NCBI GenBank assembly: GCA_020055645.1
Contig: CM034548.1
Coordinates: forward strand, 1,922,001-1,986,000
Direction: 5' to 3'
Source of the DNA: Tomocerus qinae
Lineage: Eukaryota; Arthropoda; Collembola; Entomobryomorpha; Tomoceridae
Length of the DNA stretch: 64,000 nt
Below the pieces are notes generated by a model. That model ran no database searches and was not told the DNA's origin. It was given only the letters and a program-made list of their open reading frames with translations. How positions within the stretch are numbered: the stretch's first letter is position 1; the number at the start of each line of letters is the position of its first letter. A program made the position numbers and the translations under genes. Shown here in pieces: positions 40,701 through 55,000 of this stretch.

Positions 40701-43700
40701 TGCTTGGAGACTTAAACGTGTTTTTTTGAGTGGAAACTTGGAGGTTGTTCTCGCTAGATCAATATTATATTGCAACGACTAGCTGGCATCATAAAATTGT
40801 CTCCCCTGAATTTCCAAAGCTGTGTCCTAATTAATTAATTGTGATTGTACAATCTACAAATATAATGGACATTCTTTCGAAGAAGTTGAAAAGAAACTCA
40901 ACGAGCCTGAAAGTAGGGAATATCTATTAGTACAGAGAGACAGACACCTATTTCAATGTTTGTCTTCACTTCATAGCTACTGGAGGAGGAAAATATCACT
41001 GTGGCTGCTACTACAAGTTTAAAAAAGAATCGCCAATGGATTGCAATGGCCTATTTCAAAGTTGTGGCATCCGGCAGCAGACAAGATGCTATAAATAAAA
41101 TACAAAAGGCTATTAAGAAGCACTTTACTTAATTGTACCTTGATAATTGTGCGCCATATGGCTGGCAACATAAAGATGCCTCCCCACACCTTCTCTGTGA
41201 ATTCAGTCCACCTTTCCGTGTTGTAGTTTAGTAAAGAATCTAAAAAAATTAAGCAGTGTGATATGTAAGTCACGCTTTATGTGTTTAGAAATTGAATCTG
41301 AAATGAATGAAAGAAATGCTACGCTTGCTTGCATGAAATGATTATGTTTACTATACCAGCGGAATAATAGTTTTCTTTACTTACTATGCAGTAAAGCATC
41401 CAAATGGCCAGCTATATTTTTACACAGTAGGCACTGTACATTAATTACCAATAAAACTAATTTTATTTGTTATGTCAAATTCTTTCATTTGACCATGTAT
41501 ACTTATGTCAGAGATTTATATTACAAAGATGGAGAGAATCTCAATACATATGCTAGTGCACGATGACTGTGTCTGAGAATTTACCACCTCAGATTAACTT
41601 TACCACCGGAAAAGTACAAAATTAAATGACAAGCACAAGTAAATGAACTTGAGTATATCCATTTGCATATACAAGTTGTCACTACCCTCATATACCAAAT
41701 AATTTATACAAGTTATCCGGATACCATAGTGGATAACCTGTGCACATAAAATTATATAAAACAATATGATCTAAGTGTTCTAGTTAGGTTTTTATTGGTT
41801 AGGTTTAAGGGATTGTTTTAATTCGCCAAAATGCATTTAACTAAGTAACTGTGTAATTTAAATGCGAGCACAGCACCTTTTTACTCTAGCCCATGCTCAA
41901 CTGTTCGATTCATTTGGGGAAGGCAGGGATTCAACATAAACACATTTGATTTCTTTAAGTGCACCCCTTCTCTGGTTTAGAATTCCTTCTGAACCAAATT
42001 GGTACCATTTCGAGGGTTTACTGGCTGTGATGTCGCAGATTGACTAGCAAGACAGTCAATAGTCAATGTGGAAATAGTGTCGTTGTCGCCGTCCCAAATG
42101 TCGCTCTTTCTCAAGTACGAGGGAACACGCATCCGTTGTCTCACAATCTGGTCGACAATTAGCTGAATGCTGAGAGCAGAGCATGTCATTAAAAGGGATT
42201 AGCAAGCCATAAAAATGCATAGAGCACTGATAATATTAAAGCCTTCTTGGATTTGCCTTCCTTATAGCAACTCAGCCCTTTCTTGCCACACACACTCACA
42301 ATTCCCTCACCAGTGTAACAATGTCGTAATCAAAAATCTTGAAGAAGGCCGTCATTACTGATTTTACTATCCCACGTGTTAAATCAGAAAACGACCGAAA
42401 CTCCACACTCACCAAGCACAATAGTGCTACCCACCTACTTAACAAAAGTCATCCAAATAGCGACTTGGTCTTAAGTACAGACCTTACAGCTACTTAAGTC
42501 AATATGGATGTGCTTAGTGACGAAGCATTCTTGTAGCATTAAGTAGAAGCATTCATTATCGGTATCTAAGAGTTCATGTGGATCTGGAATTCCAACAATT
42601 AGTGACAGTGTGTGCAATATCCTCATTTGATTTTACTACAAAGCATAGATACCCCTAATTACTAGGACAATGCACATACTTTGTACACACTGGCCTTACG
42701 TAATTGAAAATCCGAGCAATAGGATAAAATGGAATTTTTATGCAACTTGCAAGTAGGACTTTCAGCAAGTACTACGATCTCCAATATTGTGCATATAAAT
42801 AATAATGGGTACTTTGGTCGGGTTATCAGTAAGTGCAACGCTGCAGTTGAAAAAGAAAGTTGGCCAGCAGCAGGAATATTGAAAATAAAACGATATGGGA
42901 GATGGGACATTAAGAGTACGACGGACGTCCAAAAATACAAACACAGATGACTAATGAAAGTAAATTGTGTGCTAGTGCCGCGGCGGATCGAAGTCTGAAG
43001 ATACATTCATTCCTCCAATTATAGTTAGTTGGTGATAATGTGACACTATTACAAGTTATGTAGTTATTACGGACTATTACAAGGACCTGTACTTAGTGTC
43101 GGAGATATACTGTAGGAGGTATACCTAGTATATTCCTATAGTAGGTAGTACTAGTTCTACAATATAACCATAATGGTGGTGTAGTGCATGGCGTAGTAAA
43201 GAGCGCTTAATAAAACGGTGTCACGCCAAGTCATTTAATGCGGGTGACAATGACAGCTCGTCATGTCTCTGCAGACTCGACTAGAATCAACATGATAATA
43301 ATAGTAATAACAGACGTTATATGATTCTTCCTATTGTTACAGCAACTTAAATGACAAGGGGAAATGCTCGTGTTGCATGGGGATTTGGAATGCGCATAGA
43401 AATTCTGTGCGAGACGTCCTACCTATACCTAATAATATTCGAATGTTTTATCAATGAACTGACTTGCTTATCATTAGGCTATCTCTCCTCCAATTCTCTA
43501 TACCAGAAAGTATTTCATGCAACTTACCTCCCAAATTATTATTATGTCTCTATTCTACTATTTGTCTTCTCTTACACCTCTAAACATTTTTGGGCAAACT
43601 ACTTCATGTATTATAAATTTGTATTGAATGAACATTTCCCATTGTGCTGTGTCATAGTAGGCGAGCAAGCATATCCTCCAACTCATTGTTAGGGTTACAT

Positions 43701-46700
43701 TACTAAGGCTTTGCTACATTATCTTCTGACTTAATGATACATACATACATATTTACTGGAAGCCTTATTATGTACATCATCGTATAACATTTACCTACCT
43801 ACCTATACCTACCTACACGTTATGAAAATAAAGATTTTAGTAAATATCCCACTAGCACAAATATCCATACTGAATACGAACAGACCAAAATCATTGTTAC
43901 GACAGCGCAAATAATCACCTGGAACTACCTAAATACAATCGAACAAACTTGTTTTTCGTAATGCGTAAGACGACAATGTCAATCTCACGTTTTGTGTAAC
44001 CATAAATATAGTCTAAATAGGCATTAAGTCTAGTGGAAGGCGTATAAGTAGTATTTAAATCCAAATTTGAATGGCCTATCACAATCTGGTGACTATTGTT
44101 TCCTTTTTCATTATAATGCTATTCTTCTACTAGATAATACTAGATGCATACTTTTGTGTACTTATAATAATGCCACATCCAATTTGTAAATGTAGAACTA
44201 TTCATGATAACATGATTAGTCTGGGCGAATTTTCAGGTATTATTTTCGCTTGCAGGCTCTTCATTAATTATTCTTTCATCTTTGAAATATTTACTTGTTT
44301 GCATTTGCCAGCATTTTTGAACATAATTGCAGGGCCCATACTGTGGGTATTACAAAACAACAATAAGGCTGATATTAGTCAGAAATTATACAGTTGCTTT
44401 GATGGGTTAAAGAAAATCATTTTGTAAGCTGCTGCTCGTAGACGCTCCCTGTTTGTCAATGCTATTATTTGGGTTTAAGTACTTAATTAATTAGCCACGT
44501 TAGGTAACTATAATCCGAGTTAATACAATAGTTTACACAGACAGATGTATTAAATTGATAATGGTACATAATCTGATTAAAGATGGTAAGAAATAGCCTG
44601 TTAACAATAACAAACAATCGGATTAAATGTCTTCAGGTATTGCAAAGTATAAATTAATGATGAGCTTGCAAACCTACTCAAAAATATTTAGATAATTTAA
44701 ACCCATCAAAGAAACCAAGTTCTATAAATTATGCTATTTACACGAAACAACAGATATTGTTCTTGAGTTTTTATATGCGTACTTCTATAATTCAACTTGA
44801 TGTATAGCATCAGCATAGCCCACATTACAAAGTAGACAAAAGAGTAATTTTTAATCGCATTAATGTTGGCTCTGGTTCTGTTTTGCATTTTGTATGAACA
44901 CGAAACTCGAGTACTTACTTCCACACAGTATCTATTCTGCTATCTCATTTCTTTAATTGTACTGCTAACATTTTATACCATTGCTATAATGTGTGTGTGG
45001 GCAAGTACATCCGGCGAAATGTCAATTTGATAGTGTTTTAAGTAAATCAAATTCCAAGAGGTTAATTGGACACTTAGATAATAAATATATGACGCATAAA
45101 GCTAATGAAATGCTTTCCACTCTGCGATTAATTGGAAGACATTTTTGTTTGCCTGCTACACGATCTTCAGATCATAGAAGTATTCATTTTATATCTATTT
45201 GTCACTGCATCACGAAGTGTAACATCTGATTATAAAAAAACGTTGAGTCAGAATGCCTCTGTAGAATGCCAATTTGTCTTGCAGTATTTTCAGCATTGTC
45301 ATTACAGAAATTGCGTCTTATGACATAATACAGACATTACTATTCTATTTCTTTCTACTCCAGTGAATTTGGATGCAGCATCACTCAGAAAAGTCTAATC
45401 TATAGATAGTGAAGATGGCCAAGCTAATCGAGGAAATGGTTCTCAGCAAGACAAAACTTGTAAGAAATCGGAAAATTTGGGTCATTGTTGGATTTCAATT
45501 AGCATTTAGAGGAATGTCGTCACAGTCACTCATATTTCAGTAAATCAGGGAAATGGATTTGGTCGTAATTGGTGCAAAGGTGTAAGAAGGTCATCTGCAG
45601 TTTCAGTTGTTTTGCCATTTTAATATTCTCACAAGAAACTTTTCTGTCGTATATTATACGTATTTAGTAGTGCTTTGTGTATCTGCAGAGTTGCTTTATG
45701 TAATTTTCGATTATTAGTTCCTACCTTGGAATTACTACAATGCCCGTTAAAAGTAATTTTGGGCCATTACTATTTAGAAGGAACGGAGCAGAGGATAACG
45801 TGGTGTGCAGATGAGGCTTGTATGCAAATGTATCTGTGCTAATTATCTGTAGAGTTCTCATTCTTTTCTTAAGGCAGTTGAAGGAGGCAGTTCAATATCT
45901 TCAGATAGGTAAAGACAGAGTGAATTGCATCTACAAGATGAGATGTAGTGTAAAGTAGTGATGAGTGTTCGTTGATGACGGATCTTTTATGTTTCGAGTG
46001 AAGAAGATGTGAGCCATCCTTTTGTGTTTGTTTATCATTACTTTCTGCTCTTCTTCTCCCACGGAGAGACAGAGATTGAGTTGCATTGCGTGTGTTTGTC
46101 GGAATGGAAACACCTCGACCCAGCACATTTCTTTGTTTCTCAGAGAAGCGGGGTGTCTTCTTCCTATTGTCTAGGCCACGAAAACCAAATACTCCGTATC
46201 GCATGCATCATTGCTGCGCTTTCAATTCTCCGACAGGCCAAGCGTATGAATTACGAAGCGAGGAGTTGGCTGCTGATAATATGAATGATCTGGAGATGAT
46301 TATAATGAGTAACTAGAGGTGAGATAGGAGAATCTTCTTCCACCACTCAATCCCGCTCCGCAGGGCAATCATAATCAGCTGAATTCAAATTGGATTCCTC
46401 GTAAGCAGCACTCACACACATCTCTTTAAAAACCTATTGGGATAGAACACATCCGCTATTTATATTATTGGCACTTGACTTCTGCTCCTGTGCACATTTG
46501 CATGCACTCCTTAGTGATATACAAAAGTTGTCAAACACTGTGTCTGCCTAACTTTCATGCATGCCTAAATTTCAATTGACATTTCGATCTCGTCTATTTG
46601 AAGACTGACCTATTTCAAAGGGTGGTAAAGGGAAAGGCGGCTCGTAACAACTTTTTCATTTCTCAAGTACAATTAGCTTTTCTGAGCACGTCTGATTTTT

Positions 46701-49700
46701 GGAAGATGGTTTTGACAGCAGCGGGCAATATATTATGAAGTTGGTTGAGTACTGTTATTTCTACTGGTTACCGTTGAGACAGTTTTTATTATATCATAGA
46801 GTAGATAGATAGTGGCAGTAGTACGCATATTATAGTCCTCCCTCTCTCCCCACGATGCATGTCTGCATTACAGATAAGCATTACACAGTACTTAAACTTA
46901 TGCTGAATTAAGAGACAAGTTAACTGCCTTGTGGTGTGCGAGAGAGTTAAACGAGTAGTCTGACTGTTCGCCTTAATCTTTCCGAAGAGGTAGTCTGACA
47001 TGACAATAAAAGACATTCACTGTGATAAAATGGAATGGGAGGCTATTAAGTTACCTAAGTCTTGCTTAGCACAAATACTGCCTACTTAAATGCACAATAC
47101 TTGATAGAATTCGCATGCAAACACAAATACTCCATTTTCGAGTCCTTTCTCAAAACAATCCCGGCAGTAGATCAGGCCACGTAACCGAGTTTGTTTAATT
47201 GCGTATTCAAATCTATACATTAAGTAGTATTAATGGATGCTCCATTGTGAAGCAATTCCACTTTGCCTATACTAACACTAATTATATAGTTTCGAATAGT
47301 AAAGATAGTCCAAGTGGGCCCAACAGAGACAGTTTTTGTAGATTGCGAGCACATTGTCGGGCGGGCATGGCGAGTAGCTGGTTGCACGGACTGTAGCTCC
47401 TTCATGTCTACCAGTCTTTGTAATTCACATTAAAGCAACGTGTGTAGTAGTATAAGGCTCTGATCTGAACGTATGTTATGATACATAATAATAATAAGCA
47501 TGATATTTATTATGTGCATTTGTGTGGTAGCTAGGAGGAGATCAAATAGTACCTGCCTATATTATTATACTCACTACTACCTTAAGGTAAAGCATCAAGT
47601 GCACGTATCTCTATTGTGATAGTAAATGCGTCTTGTTTTATTGTCTTTCGTTTCGCCCTTTTATTTTACTTTAATGCTTTACGTTACTTTCCGTCAGCCC
47701 GGTTTATCTATGTGGCAACAAACCATTCAAGTGTTTCCATTGTTTCCTCAAGTGGAACTCCATATTCTCTTACACAATAAAATAAAGCGGCAACCTTATA
47801 AGTAAGTCTCGTCGCATTGTCTTGATCCGATTTTCTGTTTTGAATGAGTCTGTATACCTATTCATGTCTCTAGACTTAATTGTTGTGCCTATTCGCTGAA
47901 CTACTACTACACTGTATGCCAAACCACGACGACAGACGGTTTCCATCCATCCTCAAGCACAAGGACGGTTTGTAGTGGTTTGTATTGTACAGCCCATTCA
48001 TTGTATCAGTAAAACCCTTTCTGAGTATTCGTGTAAGCTAATTTTTGATGTATGCACGTCCATACTTATTTAAATAGTCGCAAGTGGGTAAATACCCAGA
48101 GAGTTCTATTTGTACGGATTTGTAGATCAAGAGTATAACATATCCCTACGTAATTGTAAGTGAAAAGAAGTGGAGTGAACCCAAGTAGCTATTCATCTCT
48201 TCACAATCTAATCCGATTTACATTTTACACCCAAGCAGTCGAATCGTCTCAATTCACTTCTCTGTCCCAAATTCACATCATAATAATATCGCCCTTTATA
48301 TCCCAAACCTAGGTACTCTATAAAATCTATGCATGAATACTTAATACTCTATTTGTCTAGAATAGTATAATCTACTACAACAGACGCATCAGCCCACTAC
48401 GTGCATTATACGGACTACAAATCCTTACGCACAGCTCTTCTTTTTTAAATAGCTTGCTAAAGAGCTTTGCTTTCTTGCTTAACCATTTCCCACTACAGCT
48501 TCCTTGTGTCTTCCAATCCGCTGCAAGGAGCTGACTCTTTGATGATATTTACATTCCAGATTTAAAATAATAGATTTTTATTTTCACAATCCTCTTTTTG
48601 ATCTCAGAGAGAAAGACTATTAAAATATAATGCTACAGGATAATAAAAGGGACATAATTACTACATTTAGTACTTGACGAAGAGTTTCGTTTTGGAGACA
48701 CTGCTTGACAATAGCTGAGAATGGATACAGAAATACAAACATAGGAAATCTGTAGGTACTGTCAGTACACGTAGTTAAATAGTAGCAACTCTACTAGAGT
48801 GAGTGGAGCCATTGGAGTGAGTTCAAAGTTAACGTTCTCGAGAAACAATATTAATAAATCTTAATGTTTTCCGTCCTTTCTGCACATATGAAATGCAAAT
48901 GTGTAGTCGTCGTTGAATGTGCTGTGGGCTCTGCTCTGTACAGTTGACTTACTGTTACTTACTGAGTACGACGAGCACTAACATTGTAACAATGAACGTA
49001 TTTATAATCAAATCAGGGTTGTCGTTTCCGGAAGCTGTATAGATAGCTCTTTTGTCCCGAGAAAATGAAAATTCGCATACAATTCAAGGGAGAATATTAT
49101 TTGCCCTACTTGCATTTTATCGCCCCATTTTTCCTTTCTCATGATTGATAAAGGACTCATTGTCACGTCAGATCTGGTAAATATTGTACATTTATCCCGT
49201 GGCGTGGGAGCGAGCCGAGTCCACAAACCCTGTTGAAGATGTAATGGAGTATGATGAGTAGAACGTAAAAGTTGTGGTCCTTAATAAATACATTCCAAGT
49301 GGGGAGTAAACTGTAATGTCAGTATTATGCACAATGCATTACTATGTGCTTACATTTAGGTACTCTCTCTGAGTATTCATATTTCCTTGTAGGAGATTGT
49401 GCATGGGATGATGAGAGCAGGGTTTTCTTCTGAAAAGTGGACGATTGATTTAAGCAAAGTCGGCTGAGTGAACTTGGGCAATGGCCAATAAATATCTTGT
49501 TTCCAACTCGTTCCCCCAAAAGCAACAGTCAACTCAACAATAAAGCTCATCCCGTACATAATGATTGAGTGAACTCAGAACTTTTGGTGCCGAGCTTTTA
49601 CACATTAGCTAGGTACTCAGACAAATCCAATGCCTAGCTAAACATCAAATATGCACGTACTTGGACAATTATTATGGATATGAGAGAAGATCTCCAAGTT

Positions 49701-50035
49701 ACAACCAGCTATCCACAAATTGCACACATAGCTATAAAATTTTAAACTTTTCTACAACCCAAGATCCACGTACGCCACAGCCCACTCGGTTCATCCTCAA
49801 TACTATTACTGCATGTGAAGATGATACATTTAGGCTCCGCAGCATGCATGATAGGGGAGATACTTAGATGGTGAGGACTAGTTCACAATTTCCCGACAGC
49901 CAACTGTGCCGTTTACAAATCTTTGCCATTTATATTACAGTCAAACCTAACAGCCTCTTCATTGGTTTATAATCTGTATGCTTAATAGAAATAAGTATAT
50001 AGTAAATAGTTTTTGATTACAATTGAATAAAATAT
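37702..50035. other. 12 kb stretch without a recognisable gene
   Basis: The most coding-like open segments are on the minus strand: 39090-38836 (84 codons), 41255-41150 (after TTTTTTTAG), and 42189-41977 (70 codons). None matches a family I know, and each is within the length expected by chance. Short TACA and TACC runs occur near 43740-43812. Nothing else stands out. Confidence 0.45.
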
Positions 50036-50039
50036 TTAA

Positions 50040-50364
50040 GGGTGGTTAATAGCGGGGTAACTGGAACATACACTTTGTGCGTAGTACTTAGGATTAGAAT
50101 GTAGATAGCCTGCATTTATTTACCAAAAGGCTTCAAAATTTCCAAACAGTGGCGGAAGGTGAATACCTCGGACTTGTGGCTCATAAAAATTTGAAATTTC
50201 TAATACGTTTTGAATTATAGCGTTGGCGGGAAATCATGTTTTCCCGCTAAAGCTATAATTCAAAACGTGTTACATTTTTTTAATATTTCGGAGCCACAAG
50301 TCCGAGTTACTCACCTTCCGCCATTACAAAGTATATGCCCCGTATACCCCACTATTAACCATTT
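50040..50364. mobile_element. palindromic hairpin MITE with TTAA at both edges
   Basis: The whole unit folds back on itself. The left half reads TGGTTAATAGCGGGGTA, then TGGCGGAAGGTGA, CTCGGACTTGTGGCTC and TTTTGAATTATAGC, and the right half repeats these in inverted order. The turn is a GGCGGGAAATCATG / CATGTTTTCCCGCT palindrome near 50235. The left arm carries about 70 extra bases that the right arm lacks (around 50080-50148), so the palindrome has been interrupted or partly deleted. TTAA lies at 50036-50039 and 50365-50368, which would fit a piggyBac-type target. However, the terminal three bases differ between the arms (GGG versus AAA), so the superfamily is uncertain. There is no coding content. 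Confidence 0.75.
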
Positions 50365-50368
50365 TTAA

Positions 50369-51620
50369 GTACCTACAAGTTGTATGCCTACTCAAATATA
50401 TATTAGCTACATTATTAAAATGTCATTCAAAACGTTGCAACGTATTAATAATGATGTTCGTGACATATTGACAAAGGCTTCTCCATGTGCAAAACGAAGA
50501 AATTTGTGCTGTCCAATTTAAAACAAAAATAAATGTCAAGAGCATGGACAATTTAGATTTAGCAACATAGTCATACATAACCTATAGAGAAAAAGTGATT
50601 ACTTTGTATGCTACAACCTGTTGTCGGGTAATGACCACCATTGACCGTCGGCTGGCAGCCCTGACATAATATAATTATCCTAGTACAACTACACGTATAA
50701 TATATGTCGATATTGGGTTGATATTACTTCAGCAACATTACAGCTACATTCGGGTATACGGTTAGGTCCTTTTGAGTATTTATCTTTACCCATCAGACAA
50801 GAATTTCCTGACCCTGTATGTACAGCCTACACTTAGTAATAATGCTTCATTCATCACTTTCTCGTTGCGTTGCTATTACACATTTTGCTTGTATTTAATG
50901 CTACTCGGGGACATAAACATTCAAGCTGTATTTTCATTTTTGAAGAGAATATCCATACAGGCTTATTGTGATCTTAGGGGGATTTTATGCCAAATACCTT
51001 GGATAAAGAGACTGCTAGTGCATGAGTTGACTATATAGGCAGGAACCTACTTAATATTCATCCGAAATGAGAATTCCCCATTACAATATTCTTTTGCTTT
51101 AAGCTAATAGCAGTATCTGTATGTAAAATATGTAAAATGAAATGTCCCAGCCGGCTAGACTATTCCTCCTTCACACACACTCTTTTGATTGGAATTTGCT
51201 ACGGCTTCTGCTCATCTTGAGCATATTCACCTTTTCATTTCTTATTGTGTACGAATGTATCATAGTACTCTGTAAATTATTTACGGACCACTGCATATGC
51301 AACAATATTTATATTTCATGTCTGTTTATTAAATACTACATGCATCTGTGTGTATCACCGAAGGATATCTCATTGCGAGGAAACGTTGTCAGAATTCTTA
51401 ATTTTTGTGAAGAAATGTTATTGTGCACACCCAAATTAGATACGACTGCATTACTACTATGCAATCTCTAATTCTCATAGTAAAGAAAATGCATCTCTTT
51501 TTTCCCAGACCAAGTTCCTACTAATCAAGATGAATTCAAACTTCAAAAATTCATTTCAAGAACATAATGTTTTTAACTCGAAAGACTAAAGACCTCCGTT
51601 GCATTAAATTCTAATTACCA
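50369..51620. other. AT-rich stretch, no gene seen
   Basis: It contains one 109-codon plus-strand open frame (51142-51471), hydrophobic in its first half, with no family resemblance and no coding evidence beyond being open. No repeat stands out. Confidence 0.45.
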
Positions 51621-51623
51621 AAG

Positions 51624-52033
51624 TACAGGGTGTCTGTGATTTATGGTTTCCCCCTACAGCCAACACTAGATGGTGTACAGCTTGCAATCATAAATCGTTT
51701 AAAATACCGGGCCAAATTTATTATACTGTAGAATGTTCACCGACTCTAAACGTATTTTACAGTCATGATACCGAAACTGAAGACAAGTAGAAAAAATCCC
51801 AAGCTTCGACAATTCCCGATTTCTTCACAAGTATGCCAACTTTTCCTCGCCACAACAATTTCGAAATATTATCACCACTTTCAACTTTTAGCTAGCTATA
51901 CTCCAAATATGTTTATACAAACCCAGATATTTGACAATCAAGCAAACAATTTGGTTGAGGTGTGAAAATCACTTGAATAGTGGCTGGTGGTTTTTTGCAG
52001 TATGAAGCACAGGAAGAGATCGTGGGTACCCTG
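51624..52033. mobile_element. candidate TA-flanked MITE with CAGGGT ends
   Basis: The left end reads TA-CAGGGTGTCTGTGATTT. The right end, inverted, reads TA-CAGGGTACCCACGATCT. Six terminal bases match perfectly, with scattered matches further in, and both ends are bounded by TA. ACAGGGTGTC-type ends are common in arthropod mariner-like and other short elements. The short TIR makes this only a candidate. Confidence 0.45.
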
Positions 52034-52035
52034 TA

Positions 52036-55000
52036 CATCCGTAGATGATCATATTGTCTATTCCTATTTCCAATCAGATAATTACTTTATCATTTCGAAT
52101 TGTGCAGCAATCTCTCTAGTTATTTATGAATAGTAAATATCACACATCAAAACATGGCATGAAAACAATTCAATGCTGTAGTATATCATCCGTCTCATCT
52201 TAAGGCTTTCATGAGAATTGTCGACTTTGAAGAGCATCACTGTAAGCATTAAGCAGCGAGCAGTACGTAAGTTGTTTATATTGTACACATAATAGGTATG
52301 CAGAGGTAGAGTAAGGTAGTAAACAGCATCTGCAGAGAGAAGTGACTAACAATGTGAAACTACTATTTACTTTGGATATACCTGGACAGGTACCAACCTT
52401 TGCAACTTGCCATTACAGCCATTTGCTACTTATCTTCCCATCCGCATCCCACTAGTAATTCTTGTGTACCACGATAAATATTATACAAAACAATGTAATT
52501 ATATGAACTGATATAGCTATGCGATGTCAGTGTAATCCAAATGTAGTCATGAGTAAGTTCAAGGTGATAGGATGCATCTCAAATCGACAATTACACTGCA
52601 AATGCAAACTCAGGTATACTATACTCACCTGATGATGCTAGTAAAGTCCACACACAGATGCAAACAATTTCGTAATAAGTTGCCATGAATAAATCCCCAG
52701 GAATGAACAGAAAGATGTTTGTTGTTTCTATGAAGTAAGTTCATTAATAATTGTAGACAGAAAGCAAAGGAAATGATCTAAGCCTCTGATTTCTGATTAA
52801 CTTATTGATACTAACGCTGTATTGTTCTTACGAATGTCATTATACATTCCTTATTACAGTTCAAATTTAGGGAACAGCTTCATGAAACAGAATACAAATA
52901 TTAAATGGACACTAAAGCCACTCATTAATGATCAAGATCCAAACTAACATCTGCCTCAACATTTTTTATCTCTACTTGTCAAAGAGTGTTCGGTTAAGCA
53001 GTTATAGAATGACTATTTCCAATTGTACTCTCTCATAAAAGCAATTCATTAATTGGCAATGACTTTGAAAGTACATGATTAGCCAAGACCAAACGTCAAT
53101 CCCACACAGCAATAATGATAAACCACCAAAAGTGCAATATAAATCTTACACAATATCTGAGTTCCATTGAAGTAAAACTTATAGAATATTTACAAAAAAT
53201 TAGTGTTGACTAATTGGGGTCTGCATACTCAGATCACATGCATTTACCAAAGGAAAAACGTTAACTTTAAAACTTGACGGTTTTAGGACTGGCCTACTAT
53301 ATCTATCAATTCTGTTCAGCTCATAATACAGATTTTTTAATATTTCCTTTGTACTAAGCACCTCTATACTTCCACCTTTCACAATGGTGTCTGTTTTTCT
53401 GAATCTATACATACCATTCCTGATGTTTTCTGCGGTTGAGTACTTAGATGAAAAAGTAATGCAATAACAGTTAAAAAGGGAGTCTCAAGTGGACTTCAAT
53501 TGTAGCAGTTGGGTTCGCTGCAAGATACAGCATTCAAGTATTAAAATAAAATCTGAAAACTAATACTCTCATGCAGTTCAAGTTGTTATTCCATGCTGAG
53601 ATAGTGTGAGGAAAGTTCACCGGGAGATGAGTAGCACTGAAAAGTTGGCCTTTTCCTGCCCAACCTCCTATTAGAATAAGCTTTAGAATTAGCCTCCTAT
53701 TACAGTTTAGTTGCACTTTTATTTTGGGGGAATTTTCCTTGGGAGTCGTAAAGTTGCGCCGCCGTACTGTGCTAAGAAAATCCCTCTAGAAAATAAATTA
53801 GCAAATTGCATCGTAAGTTGCTTCTTTGCATTTGCTTTGCCTACCAACTTCAGTGTTACAGGCATTCCCAGATTTCCATTCTTCAGTTGTATCTCCAACA
53901 TAAAAATACATAAGCATACCTTCCATTTGGATAAGCATAATATTTATTCAACACTTGAGACTCTTCTTCTTCCTGACTCGAAACTTTTACCTTTTGTGGT
54001 TTCCTTATTTTACTCTCAGATTGTATTTCCTCTACATTTGGATCTCCCCAGTAAATACTGGTACCCCATCATGTTATTCCTAACACTCCAATAAATACTT
54101 GCCTGTCTACTCATACATACTCATTCATTGGTACCTTGCACGGTATCTCCTATAATATAACTGCTATCAAACAAACACAAATACCTACACATTGCATGAT
54201 TGTCTACTTTCTATTTTCTATTCAAGCTGCACACAAGTACAATATCGGTCTATATACAGCTCATGGATATTTAGCATTTTAGGTATCCAAAATTTACAAA
54301 AGACAAAAAGTGTGCAGAATTTTACTCAATACTAATTGTAATATGATGGACTCCATCACTATAGATACCCTATAACTCGATTCACGTCAATTCCTACAAA
54401 ATAATTTATTCCTGAGTTTTCGCAACTTTTTTTGCAAAAATAATATTCAGAAAACAAAATTTAGATCCAATTTTAACAACTGTTTTGGAACAAATAAATA
54501 CATTACACTTCCCGTGTTTATAAAATCTCTCTGGATTTCTAAATTCTAATATTTTTTGCTGACAGCAGTAGCCTTTTAATTTCCGTGAAGGCTTAAATAG
54601 TTGAAGATGTCCTTAATTCTAATACCAGTTTACCGAAAATGTTTAAAGAAGACGATTAATGCAACATATTCCACTACCTACAGCGTTTTTAGAAGACGTT
54701 ATGGATGTAATAACCTGCCCAAGTAAAATTACGAGGTGGTTAACATTTCACTAAGTATGTACTCCTTTTTCGTAACCTAACCTCCACCAAAGTTTATAGC
54801 TTCTAAGTCTGTGGTTCCATAATTTCCATTGCGTATTTGAATAACATAATACAAAATATACAGCTACATTGTACTGAGCGAGGCGTTGGGTAATAAAGTA
54901 AATTTTACATCTTGTTTAATTTTGAGTAACTGAGAATCAAAAATGCTATATTATCTCTCGCTAGGTGGACATCATTAATAACCGGAATTTACTCATGGGA

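Noticed and set aside
41150-41255. Minus-strand segment after a TTTTTTTAG acceptor encoding NTERWTEFTEKVWGG
   Set aside because: No family match; the opposite strand is also open and the segment is too short to judge.
44165-44200. Minus-strand QIGCGIII, resembling the SPRY G-C-G-I core
   Set aside because: An in-frame TGA lies just upstream and no other SPRY signature flanks it.
54779-54800. GGTTAGGTTA, resembling the arthropod telomere repeat
   Set aside because: Only a short partial match with no array; expected by chance.
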